Assembly (NCBI RefSeq): GCF_020103725.1 | Contig: NZ_JAHXBG010000012.1 | Coordinates: 124,001-188,000 of the forward strand | Source of the DNA: Hyalangium gracile | Lineage (GTDB): Bacteria; Myxococcota; Myxococcia; Myxococcales; Myxococcaceae | Length of the DNA stretch: 64,000 nucleotides | Reading direction: 5' to 3' | In this document: piece by piece, positions 10,195 through 18,875 of the stretch | Layout: each line of letters starts with the position of its first letter | How positions within the stretch are numbered: position 1 is the stretch's first letter | The notes under the pieces: model-generated | Told to the model about the DNA's origin: nothing | Seen by the model: only the letters and a program-made list of their open reading frames with translations | Databases searched by the model: none | Program-made: the position numbers and the translations under genes

Positions 10195-11028
10195 GTGGAA
10201 TCGCCGCGAGAGATTCTCAAGCGCCACGGGCTGCACGCCAAGCACAGCTGGGGACAGAACTTCCTCGGGGACGAGGGAGCGCTCCAGGAGATCGCTGAGG
10301 CGCTGGAACTGCGCAAGGACGAGCCGGTGGTGGAGCTGGGGCCGGGGCTGGGGCACCTGACGCGCTTCCTGGCGGCGACGGGGGCGCGTGTGACGGCGGT
10401 GGAGAAGGACCGGGACATGCTCGCGGTGCTGGAGAAGGAGGCCATCCCGGGGGTGCGCGTGGTGTCGGGCAACGCGGCCACGGTGGACTTCGCGCAGGCG
10501 GCGGGGGCGGAGGAGGTGGCGGTGGTGGGCAACCTCCCGTACCACCTGACGAGCTCCATCCTCTTCCAGGTGCTGGAGCAGCGGGCGCATGTGTCTCGGG
10601 CCGTGTTCACGCTCCAGAAGGAAGTGGTGGAGCGGCTGGCGGCGGAGCCGGGGACGCGGGACTACGGGCTGCTGACGGTGCTGCTGGGGCTGTACTTCGA
10701 CATCGAGCACCTGTTCACGCTGGAGGCGCACCTGTTCCACCCGCCGCCGAAGGTGGACTCGGCGGTGGTGCGGCTGACGCGGCTGAAGGCGCCGCGGGCG
10801 CCGGTGGTGAGCGAGGAGCGCTTCATCCGCCTGGTGAAGGCGGCGTTCGCGCAGCGGCGCAAGACGCTGCTGAACTCGCTCAAGTCGGACCGGACGCTGG
10901 CCACGCCTGAGCAGTACGCGAAGGCGCTGGAGACGGCGGGTATCGACCCGATGCGTCGGGCAGAGACGCTCGCGCCCCAGGAGTTCGCCGCGCTGGAGCA
11001 GGCCCTGGGGCCGGTGGGCTCGCCATAG
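10195..11028 (+). CDS. rsmA: 16S rRNA dimethyladenosine transferase RsmA/KsgA
   Basis: RsmA dimethylates the two adjacent adenosines in the terminal helix 45 of 16S rRNA late in 30S assembly. This 277-residue protein starts at GTG 10195 behind AAGGAGGAAGTGA. It shows the family entry motif HSWGQNFL, the SAM-binding loop VVELGPGLGHLTRFL, the acidic residue in VTAVEKDRDM and the catalytic NLPYHLTSSIL. The C-terminal substrate-specificity domain includes FHPPPKVDSAVVRL and the QRRKTLLNSLK segment. Loss of the enzyme gives kasugamycin resistance in other bacteria. It is the last gene of the block starting with the repeat protein. Confidence 0.97.
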   Translation: MESPREILKRHGLHAKHSWGQNFLGDEGALQEIAEALELRKDEPVVELGPGLGHLTRFLAATGARVTAVEKDRDMLAVLEKEAIPGVRVVSGNAATVDFAQAAGAEEVAVVGNLPYHLTSSILFQVLEQRAHVSRAVFTLQKEVVERLAAEPGTRDYGLLTVLLGLYFDIEHLFTLEAHLFHPPPKVDSAVVRLTRLKAPRAPVVSEERFIRLVKAAFAQRRKTLLNSLKSDRTLATPEQYAKALETAGIDPMRRAETLAPQEFAALEQALGPVGSP

Positions 11029-11050
11029 GGAAAGAGCGCTTGCGGCACCC

Positions 11051-11071
11051 GCACTGCGGAATCCGCAGTGC
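11051..11071 (+). terminator. Hairpin after rsmA, probable terminator
   Basis: GCACTGCGG-AAT-CCGCAGTGC forms a perfect 9-bp stem with a 3-nt loop, 22 bp after the rsmA stop. The following bases (TCTCTGCACTTCCC) are pyrimidine-rich but lack a real T-run, so termination may be partial or factor-dependent. Confidence 0.55.
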
Positions 11072-11114
11072 TCTCTGCACTTCCCGCATCCCTTAAGACA
11101 CGCGGCTGACGTAA

Positions 11115-11141
11115 CCACGCGAACTCACCGGTTCGCCGTGG
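11115..11141. repeat. Inverted repeat with one-base bulge upstream of the lipoprotein gene
   Basis: CCACGCGAAC and GTTCGCCGTGG pair over 10 bp with one bulged base around a 6-nt spacer. It sits about 85 bp upstream of the lipoprotein start, where an operator or a second hairpin of the rsmA 3' region would be expected. No flanking regulator suggests which. Confidence 0.35.
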
Positions 11142-11226
11142 CTGGCGCACGCCTTGCTCAAGCACAGGCCAGGAGCACGGTCCGGGTGCTCCTCCGAGAA
11201 AGACAGCTGTGCCTGTGGAGGGAGCC

Positions 11227-12771
11227 ATGAAGAGTCTGAGCGAGCAGGGCCGAGCAGTCATGCTGGGAGCCATCCTGTCGGTGTGGGCGAGCGGTTGTGG
11301 TGCCATGACCGAGGACACCTCGACGGTGGACCCGGTACCGGAGAGCGTGCCCACCCAACCAGAGCGCGGGGGAATCGGCATGCTCCCCCCGCCGCCTCCG
11401 CCTCCGGATCAGCAGCAGCTGCCACCCCCGCTGCCGCCACCACCTCCGCCCCCGCCCCTTGGCGGAGTGGATCCGCAGCGCTCGCTCGTGGTGACCGACA
11501 CCGCCATCCTCAACAAGTTCACCTTGCAGGCGGTGATGGATCAGCTCGTGGGCACCAGCGGCGTGCCCACCACGGCATTGGATCTCTTCCAGCAGTGGTG
11601 GGACACGGAGCGACCGGGCCCGGGTCTGGGCGCGGGTCCGCACTGCGACAGCCCGGGCATCGCCAACATGAACGGCTTCCCGTTCCCGTGTCGGCCCGCA
11701 GAGGGCGGCCAGGCCCTCGTGAACCCCTTCCTCAACGCCACGACGAGCCCCAGCGCCTACCTCGCGGTCGGCCTCTTCAATCGCTTTGATCTGGCGCCCA
11801 CCAACGGCGCCAACTGCGGCGAGTACCGCATCGTCTTCGCCAGGCGCTCGGGCATCACCAACCCCCGCGACAGGCTCTTCGTTATCTTCGAGGCGGTGCT
11901 GCCCAATCCCACGCCAGCCCAGGGACTGGAGGGCTGCCGTCCAGTGGCCAGCTTCTGGAGCAGCCTCACCGCGGACGCGGACGTGAACTCGCGAGGCGAC
12001 AAGCTGCGCAACTTCTACTTCCTGGGGCTGCCGGGCTTCGTGCCGGTGATCCACGCCGACAACCTGGGCAACCGTCCCAGCAACACCGGGCAGGTGCGCA
12101 TCAACCAGTTCATGCAGCCCACCTGGAACCTGCGTGAGTTCAAGCTCCGCCGGAACTGCAGCGCCGGCCCGTGCACCGTCCAGTTCATCCCCGTGACGGT
12201 GAAGAGCAACCCGGGCGGCATCCTCTTCAACCCCGGCTCGACGCATCCGCGGACGTCGGACTTCCAGAGCGTCGTCTTCCCCGATCAGGTGGCGAGCCTG
12301 GCCGTCAACGACATCAACCTCTTCGGCCTGAGCATCCCGGACGCGTTCAACAGCGGCCAGAGCGACGCGCAGAACCCGATGGAGAACCACTACGTGAACC
12401 AGTTCGGCACGGGCCCCAGCACCCTGCGGGCGAACATCCAGAATGAGCTGAACGCCCTGGGCAGCTCGCTCACGCCGGACCAGGTGGTGGCGCGAGCCAT
12501 GGCGCTCTCGTGCGCCGGCTGCCACCGCCTCAGCAACGGGGCGAACCTGGGCGGAGGCATCATCTGGCCCCCCTCGCTGGGCTTCACCCACATCTCCGAG
12601 CAGACCGACCCGGGCCCGGACGGTCCGCGCCACCGCATCTCACCGGCGCTGGTGAACACCTTCATCCCGCGCCGCAAGCAGGTGCTCGACGCGTTCCTCG
12701 GCTCCGCGTGCGGTGACAACGTGTGCCAGGCCTGGGAGACGAACGCCACCTGCGGCACGGACTGCCCGTAG
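11227..12771 (+). CDS. Predicted outer-membrane lipoprotein with a single CxxCH motif and a C-terminal Cys-rich module
   Basis: The ATG at 11227 is preferred over an in-frame GTG at 11209 because GGAGGG lies just upstream and the protein then begins with a lipoprotein signal (MKSLSEQGRAVMLGAILSV, then WASGC). The mature 514-residue form opens with a Pro-rich linker. The body, about 390 residues, is not recognised. Near the C-terminus SCAGCHRLSNG carries a c-type heme-binding CxxCH. The last 20 residues, CGDNVCQAWETNATCGTDC, form the C-x4-C-x8-C-x3-C module seen at the end of many secreted myxobacterial proteins. One possible reading is a monoheme periplasmic-face protein; a disulfide at CAGCH is the alternative. 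No neighbour suggests a substrate. Confidence 0.8.
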   Translation: MKSLSEQGRAVMLGAILSVWASGCGAMTEDTSTVDPVPESVPTQPERGGIGMLPPPPPPPDQQQLPPPLPPPPPPPPLGGVDPQRSLVVTDTAILNKFTLQAVMDQLVGTSGVPTTALDLFQQWWDTERPGPGLGAGPHCDSPGIANMNGFPFPCRPAEGGQALVNPFLNATTSPSAYLAVGLFNRFDLAPTNGANCGEYRIVFARRSGITNPRDRLFVIFEAVLPNPTPAQGLEGCRPVASFWSSLTADADVNSRGDKLRNFYFLGLPGFVPVIHADNLGNRPSNTGQVRINQFMQPTWNLREFKLRRNCSAGPCTVQFIPVTVKSNPGGILFNPGSTHPRTSDFQSVVFPDQVASLAVNDINLFGLSIPDAFNSGQSDAQNPMENHYVNQFGTGPSTLRANIQNELNALGSSLTPDQVVARAMALSCAGCHRLSNGANLGGGIIWPPSLGFTHISEQTDPGPDGPRHRISPALVNTFIPRRKQVLDAFLGSACGDNVCQAWETNATCGTDCP

Positions 12772-12888
12772 CGCGCACGAGGCACTGCCTGGCCTCACCC
12801 TCTCGGGGCCGGGCGGCGGCGACTCCCCGTGTGTCAGAGGAGCCGAGCGCCCCTGGCCACGGCGCACCGGCCGGGGTAGACCCGGAGC

Positions 12889-13755
12889 GTGAGCACTCGA
12901 CGCCCGCGAGTCCGGTCCGACAACACCCTGGGACAGGGAAAGCCCATCTTCGTGATGAGGCGCGGCGTCACCCCGCATGGACGGCTCGATGACGCCGTGA
13001 CTCACGACTACATGGCGCTCACCTTCTATACGGCGGGCAGCGCCACCCTCGAACTCGAGAGCCACTGGACCGTGCGGGCGGGAGACGTCCTGCTGATCCC
13101 CGCGGGCTCGCCCCATCGCTTCAAGGAAGGGGAGCACCTCGAGGTCTGGGGGCTCGGGTTCTGTCCGGTGTGCGTCGTGGCCGAGGGCAGCGAGAGCCTC
13201 CTCGAGCCCTTCGAGCGGGTGCGCTCGGGCGCCTCGGCGGTCGTGACGATCCCCGAGAGCCGTCGGCCGTTCCTCGAGAACCTCTTTCAAGAGCTGCAGC
13301 GCGAGCTCACGGAGACCCGCGAAGGAACCCAGGTCATCCGCAAGAGCCTGACCACGCTGATCCTCGCCGAGGTCTCCCGAGCTACCTCTCGGGGCGAGCA
13401 GGCGCCAGCCGTCGATGACGTCGTCTCCAACGCCCTTCGCTTCATCGAGCGCCGCTGCCTGGAGCCCATCTCCCTGCGGGACGTGGCGGCCGCGGTCCAC
13501 CGCTCGCCCGCCCACCTCACGACGGCGGTGCGGCGTGCCACGGGCCGCTCGGTCCAGGAGTGGATCATCGCCGGCCGCATGAGCGAGGCCCGCCGCCGGC
13601 TGCTCCACTCGGATGAACTCGTCGACGTCATCGCCGACCGGGTGGGCTACGCGGATGCGACGCACTTCATCCGGATCTTCCGGCGCACCCATGGCGCCAC
13701 CCCGGCCGCCTGGCGAGCGCGAAACCGCCACCCGGGCACGCCGGGTTCGCGCTGA
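12889..13755 (+). CDS. AraC-family transcriptional regulator with N-terminal cupin
   Basis: The 288-residue protein starts at GTG 12889. Residues about 35-105 are an AraC-type cupin effector domain (TAGSATLELESHWTVRAGDVLLIPAGSPHRF). The C-terminal 100 residues hold the two helix-turn-helix motifs: ISLRDVAAAVHRSPAHLTTAVRRATGRS for the first, and VIADRVGYADATHFIRIFRRTHGATPAAWR for the second, which is the family signature. It is convergent with the flavoenzyme gene 70 bp downstream, so a direct regulatory link is possible but not shown by the arrangement. The effector is unknown. Confidence 0.92.
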   Translation: MSTRRPRVRSDNTLGQGKPIFVMRRGVTPHGRLDDAVTHDYMALTFYTAGSATLELESHWTVRAGDVLLIPAGSPHRFKEGEHLEVWGLGFCPVCVVAEGSESLLEPFERVRSGASAVVTIPESRRPFLENLFQELQRELTETREGTQVIRKSLTTLILAEVSRATSRGEQAPAVDDVVSNALRFIERRCLEPISLRDVAAAVHRSPAHLTTAVRRATGRSVQEWIIAGRMSEARRRLLHSDELVDVIADRVGYADATHFIRIFRRTHGATPAAWRARNRHPGTPGSR

Positions 13756-13779
13756 GCCCGCGGTGGGTTGGCTCGGTAC

Positions 13780-13808
13780 CGAACTGGTATGACAAGCATA
13801 CCGGTTCG
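13780..13808. repeat. 29-bp inverted repeat between convergent genes
   Basis: CGAACTGGTATG and CATACCGGTTCG are inverted copies (11 of 12 bases, the odd pair being G-T in RNA) around ACAAG. It sits 25 bp after the AraC-type gene and 17 bp before the end of the convergent flavoenzyme gene. As RNA it is a stable hairpin able to act as a bidirectional terminator, although there is no long T-run. As DNA the GGTATG...CATACC core resembles the TGGTATG-type half sites of GntR-family operators. Confidence 0.6.
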
Positions 13809-13824
13809 CGGAGACCCGAAGGGG

Positions 13825-14730
13825 TCAGAGGGCTCCCTCCGCGACGAGCTCCATCGTGAGCGCGTGGTTCATCATGGCCGCCGCGGTGGTGCCTGCGTTG
13901 GCGGCGGCGAGGGCCCCCTGGAGGAGCGTCGTCAGATCGCCCGCCGCATGGATGCCGCTCACCGACGTCTGGTAGTGGGCATCGACGCGAACGAACCCCT
14001 GCTCGTCGAGCTCGAGCCCGAGCGACGCCACCAGCGCCGTCTGCCGCTGGGGAGAGCGGATGAAGAGGACGTCGCGCGCGACCTCAGAGCCCCCCTCGAG
14101 CTGCACGGCCGCGAGCCCCTCGCCATTCGAGCGGAGCCCGATGACCCGACGCTCCTCGATGCGCACGCCAGCGCGCTCGAACTTCTCCCGAGCCTCGGCG
14201 GGCACGGGAAACGCCCCATCGGTGAAGGCGATGACGTCCTTCGTCCAGCTCTTGAGGAAGAGGGCCCACTCCAGCCACTGCGCCGCGGGCACCAGGTACC
14301 CGAAGGCGCGATCGCGCACCTCCCAGCCGTGGCAGTACGGGCACACGAAGACGCTCTTGCCCCACAGGTCACGCAGGCCCGGCAGCGGCGGGAGCTCGTC
14401 CACCAGTCCAGAGCAGAGGAGCACGCGCCGGGCCGACACCGTCTCGGAGCCGAGGCGAACCGCGAAGCGCTCGCCCTGCTTCTCGATGGTGTCCACCCTC
14501 GTGTCCCTGACTTCCACGGAGGCGTAGGGCCGGAGCTGCTCGCGGGCGATGCGGCGAAACTCCGCGGGGGGCGTTCCATCCCGGGTGACGAAGCTGTGAA
14601 TGTGCTCGGCCGCGGCGTTGCGTGGCGAGCCCGCATCACACAGGAGCGCTCGCTTCCTCGCCCGACCGAACATCAGAGCCGCCGCGAGCCCGGCCGGCCC
14701 ACCTCCCACGATGACGACGTCGTAAGCCAT
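13825..14730 (-). CDS. Thioredoxin-reductase-like FAD/NAD(P) oxidoreductase with CPYCHG active site
   Basis: The 301-residue protein has the FAD Rossmann motif at its start (VIVGGGPAGLAAALMFG, residues 6-22). A redox-active pair lies in FVCPYCHGWE near residue 130. The NAD(P) loop is not clearly canonical, and the FAD-binding end motif is GIHAAGDLTT. Length and layout fit the low-molecular-weight thioredoxin reductase fold. The C-P-Y-C-H-G-x-E signature differs from the CATC of true TrxB. It resembles the TrxR-like disulfide oxidases and related flavoenzymes of the GliT/HlmI type (family knowledge; no search done). The physiological substrate is unknown. The start ATG at 14730 is preceded by GGAGGAAGC, a good ribosome-binding site. 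Confidence 0.88.
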   Translation of the reverse strand: MAYDVVIVGGGPAGLAAALMFGRARKRALLCDAGSPRNAAAEHIHSFVTRDGTPPAEFRRIAREQLRPYASVEVRDTRVDTIEKQGERFAVRLGSETVSARRVLLCSGLVDELPPLPGLRDLWGKSVFVCPYCHGWEVRDRAFGYLVPAAQWLEWALFLKSWTKDVIAFTDGAFPVPAEAREKFERAGVRIEERRVIGLRSNGEGLAAVQLEGGSEVARDVLFIRSPQRQTALVASLGLELDEQGFVRVDAHYQTSVSGIHAAGDLTTLLQGALAAANAGTTAAAMMNHALTMELVAEGAL

Positions 14731-14856
14731 GAGCTTCCTCCCAGAAGCAGTCTCCAGAGTCGTCTCTGAAGTAGCGGCCGGAGGGAGCCCGTCGGTAGCG
14801 CGGGTCTTTCGTCGGGATCGGCGGATCTTTCGGCCAGGGGAGGGGGCGCCGCGCTG

Positions 14857-15135
14857 CTACTTCCCCTGCATCCCGAGCGCCTTCAGCAGATCTCCGCGCT
14901 GCTCCAGGAACGCGCGGAACTCGTGCTCGGGGATGCGCATGCGCGCCAGCACGCCTCGGAGGATCTCCTCGGCGCTGCCGTCCTTGCGGCGCTTGAGCTC
15001 CAGCGCCGTCTTGAGCAGCACCACGCCATAGAGAGGATCCGGCTCCACGGCGGGTGCGGCCGGCGCCTTCGGACGGGCGGCCTGCTTGCGCTCCTCCAGC
15101 TTCACCACCGTCTTCGAGCGCTGCCTTCCGCTCAT
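14857..15135 (-). CDS. Small helical protein of unknown function
   Basis: About 92 residues from ATG 15135 (MSGRQRSKTVVKLEERKQ...). A GTG at 15147 is an equally possible start, and AGGGAG touches the ATG, so the start is uncertain. The first 35 residues are Lys/Arg/Ala/Pro-rich. The rest is predicted helical: PLYGVVLLKTALELKRRK, then AEEILRGVLARMRIPEHEFRAFLEQRGDLLKALG. It is divergent from the deoxynucleoside kinase gene across 113 bp. No known family was recognised. Codon usage is like its neighbours and favours a real gene. Confidence 0.6.
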   Translation of the reverse strand: MSGRQRSKTVVKLEERKQAARPKAPAAPAVEPDPLYGVVLLKTALELKRRKDGSAEEILRGVLARMRIPEHEFRAFLEQRGDLLKALGMQGK

Positions 15136-15248
15136 CTCCCTGCGCACCCCACGCCCACGTGTTGGATCGGCGGGCGGACCGTACGGAAACGCCCCCCGGA
15201 CCGTCAAGCAGGCACGCATTCGGAATCTGTGCTATCCGCCTTTCGCGG

Positions 15249-15896
15249 ATGGACTACCGGTACATCGTCGTCGAGGGGCCCATTGGCGTGGGCAAGACGA
15301 GCCTCTCCAACCTCCTGGCCGAGCGCTTCAGCGCCCGCCGGATCCTGGAGGTGGTGGAGGAGAACCCGTTCCTCTCCAGCTTCTACACGGATCGGCAGAA
15401 ATACGCGTTCCAGACGCAGATCTTCTTCCTGCTCTCGCGCTTCCGGCAGCAACAGGAGCTGTTCCAGCAGGACCTCTTCAGCGCCATCACCGTCAGCGAC
15501 TACCTGTTCGCCAAGGACCGGATCTTCGCCTGCCTCACCCTGGACTCGCACGAGCTGGCGCTCTACGACCGGGTGTTCGAGGCGCTGGGGCCTCGGGTGA
15601 CCAAGCCGGACCTCGTCATCTACCTCCAGGGCCGCCTGGACGTGTTGCTGCACCGCATCAAGAAGCGGGCGCGCGAGTTCGAGCGCAAGTTCGACGCCGG
15701 CTACCTCGAGGAGCTGGTGCACGCCTACAACGACTTCTTCGCTCACTACACCGACACGCCGCTTCTGGTGGTGAACACCTCGGACATCGACTTCGTGAAC
15801 AATGAAGCGGACCGAGAGGGGCTCATGGCCGCCATCCAGAAGGCGCGCACGGGAGGCACCCACCATTACGATCCGCAGACGGCCAGGCGGGCGTAG
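15249..15896 (+). CDS. Deoxynucleoside kinase (deoxyadenosine/deoxyguanosine kinase type)
   Basis: The 215-residue protein is a cytoplasmic P-loop kinase that phosphorylates deoxynucleosides for dNTP salvage. The start ATG 15249 gives MDYRYIVVEGPIGVGKTSLS, with the P-loop at residues 9-17. EENPFLSSFY and the YAFQTQIFFLLSRFRQQQ helix carry substrate-binding positions. SDYLFAKDRIFA corresponds to the family D/E-R-S motif. KPDLVIYL, then HRIKKRAREFE, is the Arg-rich lid. The frame is open further upstream, but the longer N-terminus is low-complexity and overlaps the divergent gene. panB begins 171 bp downstream. Base specificity cannot be read from sequence alone. Confidence 0.9.
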   Translation: MDYRYIVVEGPIGVGKTSLSNLLAERFSARRILEVVEENPFLSSFYTDRQKYAFQTQIFFLLSRFRQQQELFQQDLFSAITVSDYLFAKDRIFACLTLDSHELALYDRVFEALGPRVTKPDLVIYLQGRLDVLLHRIKKRAREFERKFDAGYLEELVHAYNDFFAHYTDTPLLVVNTSDIDFVNNEADREGLMAAIQKARTGGTHHYDPQTARRA

Positions 15897-16055
15897 CGCC
15901 CGGGCACTCGCCTGCCTACCTCGGCATGGGGGCCCAGATAATGGGTGCCCATACGACCCAAGAGGGCGTTAGAGTACGCTCAGACCTCCGTCGATCCCCC
16001 TGGGACGGCGAGAGGTGGACAGCGCAGCACCAGTAAATACCCCCATCACCGCAAG

Positions 16056-16064
16056 AGGAGGTGA
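16056..16064 (+). promoter_or_regulatory. Very strong Shine-Dalgarno of panB
   Basis: AGGAGGTGA, a full match to the 16S rRNA 3' end, lies 3 bp before the GTG start of panB. It fixes that start and is much stronger than the ribosome-binding sites of the neighbouring genes. Confidence 0.8.
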
Positions 16065-16067
16065 ACC

Positions 16068-16976
<909 letters not shown>

Positions 16977-16981
16977 GCGCC

Positions 16982-17836
16982 ATGACTCCGCAGGTCCTCC
17001 GCTCGGTGGCGGAGGTGAAGGCGTGGGCGGCGGAGCTCCGCAAGGCAGGGCGCCGGCTCGCGCTGGTGCCGACCATGGGCTTCCTGCATGAGGGGCACCT
17101 GTCCCTCATGCGGGAGGGCCGTCGCCGCGCCGACGTCGTCGCCACCTCCATCTTCGTCAACCCCACCCAGTTCGGTCCCAAGGAGGACCTGGCCCGCTAC
17201 CCCCGGGACTTGGAGGGGGACCTGGCCAAGTGCGCCAGCGCGGGCGCGGACGTCGTCTTCGCTCCTGAGTCGGGCGCCATGTACCCGCCGGGCTATCAGA
17301 CGTACGTGGAGGTGACGGAGGTGAGCCAGGGGCTGTGCGGCGCGCGCCGTCCCGGACACTTCCGCGGCGTGGCCACCATCGTCACCCAGCTGCTGGCCCT
17401 CTTCCGGCCCGACGTGGCCCTGTTCGGGGAGAAGGACTACCAGCAGCTCCAGGTCATCAAGGCGCTCAACCGCGATCTCCACCTGGGCGCGGAGATCGTC
17501 GGCATGCCCACCATCCGCGAGGCGGACGGGCTGGCGATGAGCTCTCGCAATGCCTACCTCGGTGCGGAGGAGCGCAAGCGGGCGCTCGCCATCTCGCGAG
17601 GACTGGGAGCGGCCCAGGGGCTGGCGCGCGCTGGCACCCTGGAGGCGTCAGCGCTCACGGAAGCGGTCCGTCGAGAGCTGCGCGCCGCGGACCTTCGGGA
17701 GGATTACGTGGAGCTGGTGGATGCCGAGCGACTCACGCCGCTGTCCACGCTCCAGCCTGGGACGCCCGCGCGCCTGCTGGTGGCCGCCTTCTGCGGAACC
17801 ACCCGGCTGATCGACAACCAGCCCATCGGAGGCTAG
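16982..17836 (+). CDS. panC: Pantothenate synthetase PanC
   Basis: PanC condenses pantoate with beta-alanine using ATP through a pantoyl-adenylate. The chosen ATG 16982 gives 284 residues, the usual length, and sits 5 bp after panB; the frame is open further upstream only inside panB. The nucleotidyltransferase HIGH-like motif is VPTMGFLHEGHLSLM. Other family motifs are FVNPTQFGPKEDLARYPR, the pantoate-binding segment RPGHFRGVATIV, FGEKDYQQL, and the KMSKS counterpart MSSRNAYL. No panD is adjacent. smpB begins 11 bp later, so SmpB production is probably tied to the pantothenate operon. Confidence 0.97.
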   Translation: MTPQVLRSVAEVKAWAAELRKAGRRLALVPTMGFLHEGHLSLMREGRRRADVVATSIFVNPTQFGPKEDLARYPRDLEGDLAKCASAGADVVFAPESGAMYPPGYQTYVEVTEVSQGLCGARRPGHFRGVATIVTQLLALFRPDVALFGEKDYQQLQVIKALNRDLHLGAEIVGMPTIREADGLAMSSRNAYLGAEERKRALAISRGLGAAQGLARAGTLEASALTEAVRRELRAADLREDYVELVDAERLTPLSTLQPGTPARLLVAAFCGTTRLIDNQPIGG

Positions 17837-17847
17837 GGGACGCGCGT

Positions 17848-18333
17848 ATGGCCGGCGGCAAGGCGAAGGGTGGAGGCACGGGGCCGGGCGTGAAGATCAT
17901 CGCCGAGAACCGCAAGGCTCGCGCCATGTACACCGTGGACGAGAAGGTGGAGGCGGGCCTCATGCTCCAGGGCAGCGAGGTGAAGGCCCTGCGCGAAGGC
18001 ACGGCCAACCTGTCGGATGCCTACGCGCTCCCCAAGGGCAGCGAGCTATATCTCCTCAACGCCCACATCGGGAGCTACAAACCCGCTAATGTGTTCACGC
18101 ATGAGCCGCTTCGAGGCCGTAAGCTGCTGATGCACCGTGCGGAAATCGACCGCTGGGCAGCGAAGGTGCGGGAGCGGGGTTATTCCATCATCCCGCTTGT
18201 GCTGTACTTCAAGGATGGGAAGGCCAAGGTGGAGCTGGGGCTCTGCAAGGGCAAGACCCACGAGGACCGTCGGCAGGACATCAAGGAACGGGAGACCAAG
18301 CGGGAGATGGAGCGAGAGACGCGACGCCGCTGA
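17848..18333 (+). CDS. smpB: SsrA (tmRNA)-binding protein SmpB
   Basis: SmpB delivers tmRNA to stalled ribosomes and mimics the codon-anticodon helix with its C-terminal tail. The ATG 17848 gives 161 residues. Conserved features are IIAENRKARAMYTVDEKVEAGLMLQGSEVKALREG, the oligonucleotide-binding barrel with LLNAHIGSYKPAN and RGRKLLMHRAEIDR, and the tail KGKTHEDRRQDIKERETKREMERETRRR that folds into a helix in the mRNA channel. The next gene encodes an SspB-like adaptor that should act on the tag SmpB helps to add. No tmRNA gene was recognised nearby. Confidence 0.97.
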   Translation: MAGGKAKGGGTGPGVKIIAENRKARAMYTVDEKVEAGLMLQGSEVKALREGTANLSDAYALPKGSELYLLNAHIGSYKPANVFTHEPLRGRKLLMHRAEIDRWAAKVRERGYSIIPLVLYFKDGKAKVELGLCKGKTHEDRRQDIKERETKREMERETRRR

Positions 18334-18350
18334 GCGCCCGCCCCCCCGCC

Positions 18351-18869
18351 GTGGACAGGATGGACAAGAAGGGTCCAGACAAGAAGGAGCGGCTGCTGGC
18401 GGCCCTGGAGCAGGGCCTGGTGATGATCCACCTGGACGCTCGGCGCCCCGGGGTGCTCGTCCCGCCGCACCTGCGCAATGAGTCCCACTTGAGGCTCAAC
18501 CTCTCGTACCGGTTCGATCCGCCGGATCTCTCGGTGAGCGACTGGGGCGTGCGCTCGACGCTGAGCTTCTCGGGGACGCGCTTCACGGTGGCGGTGCCCT
18601 GGTCGGCGCTGTTCGCCATCGCCAGCCACGTGACGAAAGAACTCTTCTGGATGTACCCGGACGACATGCCGCCGGAGCTGCTCCAGCAGACGATGGTCAC
18701 CAGCAAGGTGCCCCCGCAGGAGGTGCCCGGGGCCGTGCCGCCTCCCTCGGAGCCGCGCCCGCGCGCGGTGCTCCGCGAGGTGCAGGGCGAGAAGGAACCC
18801 GAGCCCGACGGCGGGCCCAGGGACGAGCCGCCCACGCCGCGCCGGGGCCACCTGCGCCTGGTGAAGTGA
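18351..18869 (+). CDS. sspB: SspB-like ClpXP adaptor for SsrA-tagged proteins
   Basis: The 172-residue protein is recognised as SspB by its folded core. This runs from LLAALEQGLVMIHLDARRPGVLVP through LRLNLSYRFDPPDLSVSDWGVRSTLSF to TVAVPWSALFAIA, corresponding to the E. coli SspB segment ending VPLAAVLAIY. About 50 Pro/Glu/Arg-rich residues follow. The last residues, RRGHLRLVK, match the E. coli ClpX-binding tail RGGRPALRVVK. SspB tethers SsrA-tagged substrates to ClpX. Starting 17 bp after smpB, it is probably co-transcribed with it. GTG 18351 and ATG 18360 are both possible starts and no strong ribosome-binding site decides. It ends 6 bp before the convergent kinase gene. Confidence 0.85.
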   Translation: MDRMDKKGPDKKERLLAALEQGLVMIHLDARRPGVLVPPHLRNESHLRLNLSYRFDPPDLSVSDWGVRSTLSFSGTRFTVAVPWSALFAIASHVTKELFWMYPDDMPPELLQQTMVTSKVPPQEVPGAVPPPSEPRPRAVLREVQGEKEPEPDGGPRDEPPTPRRGHLRLVK

Positions 18870-18875
18870 GGCGCC

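Noticed and set aside
7963-11118. A 1,051-codon antisense frame across the receiver protein, tsaD and rsmA
   Set aside because: Covers three well-identified genes on the other strand; composition is Arg/His/Leu-rich noise.
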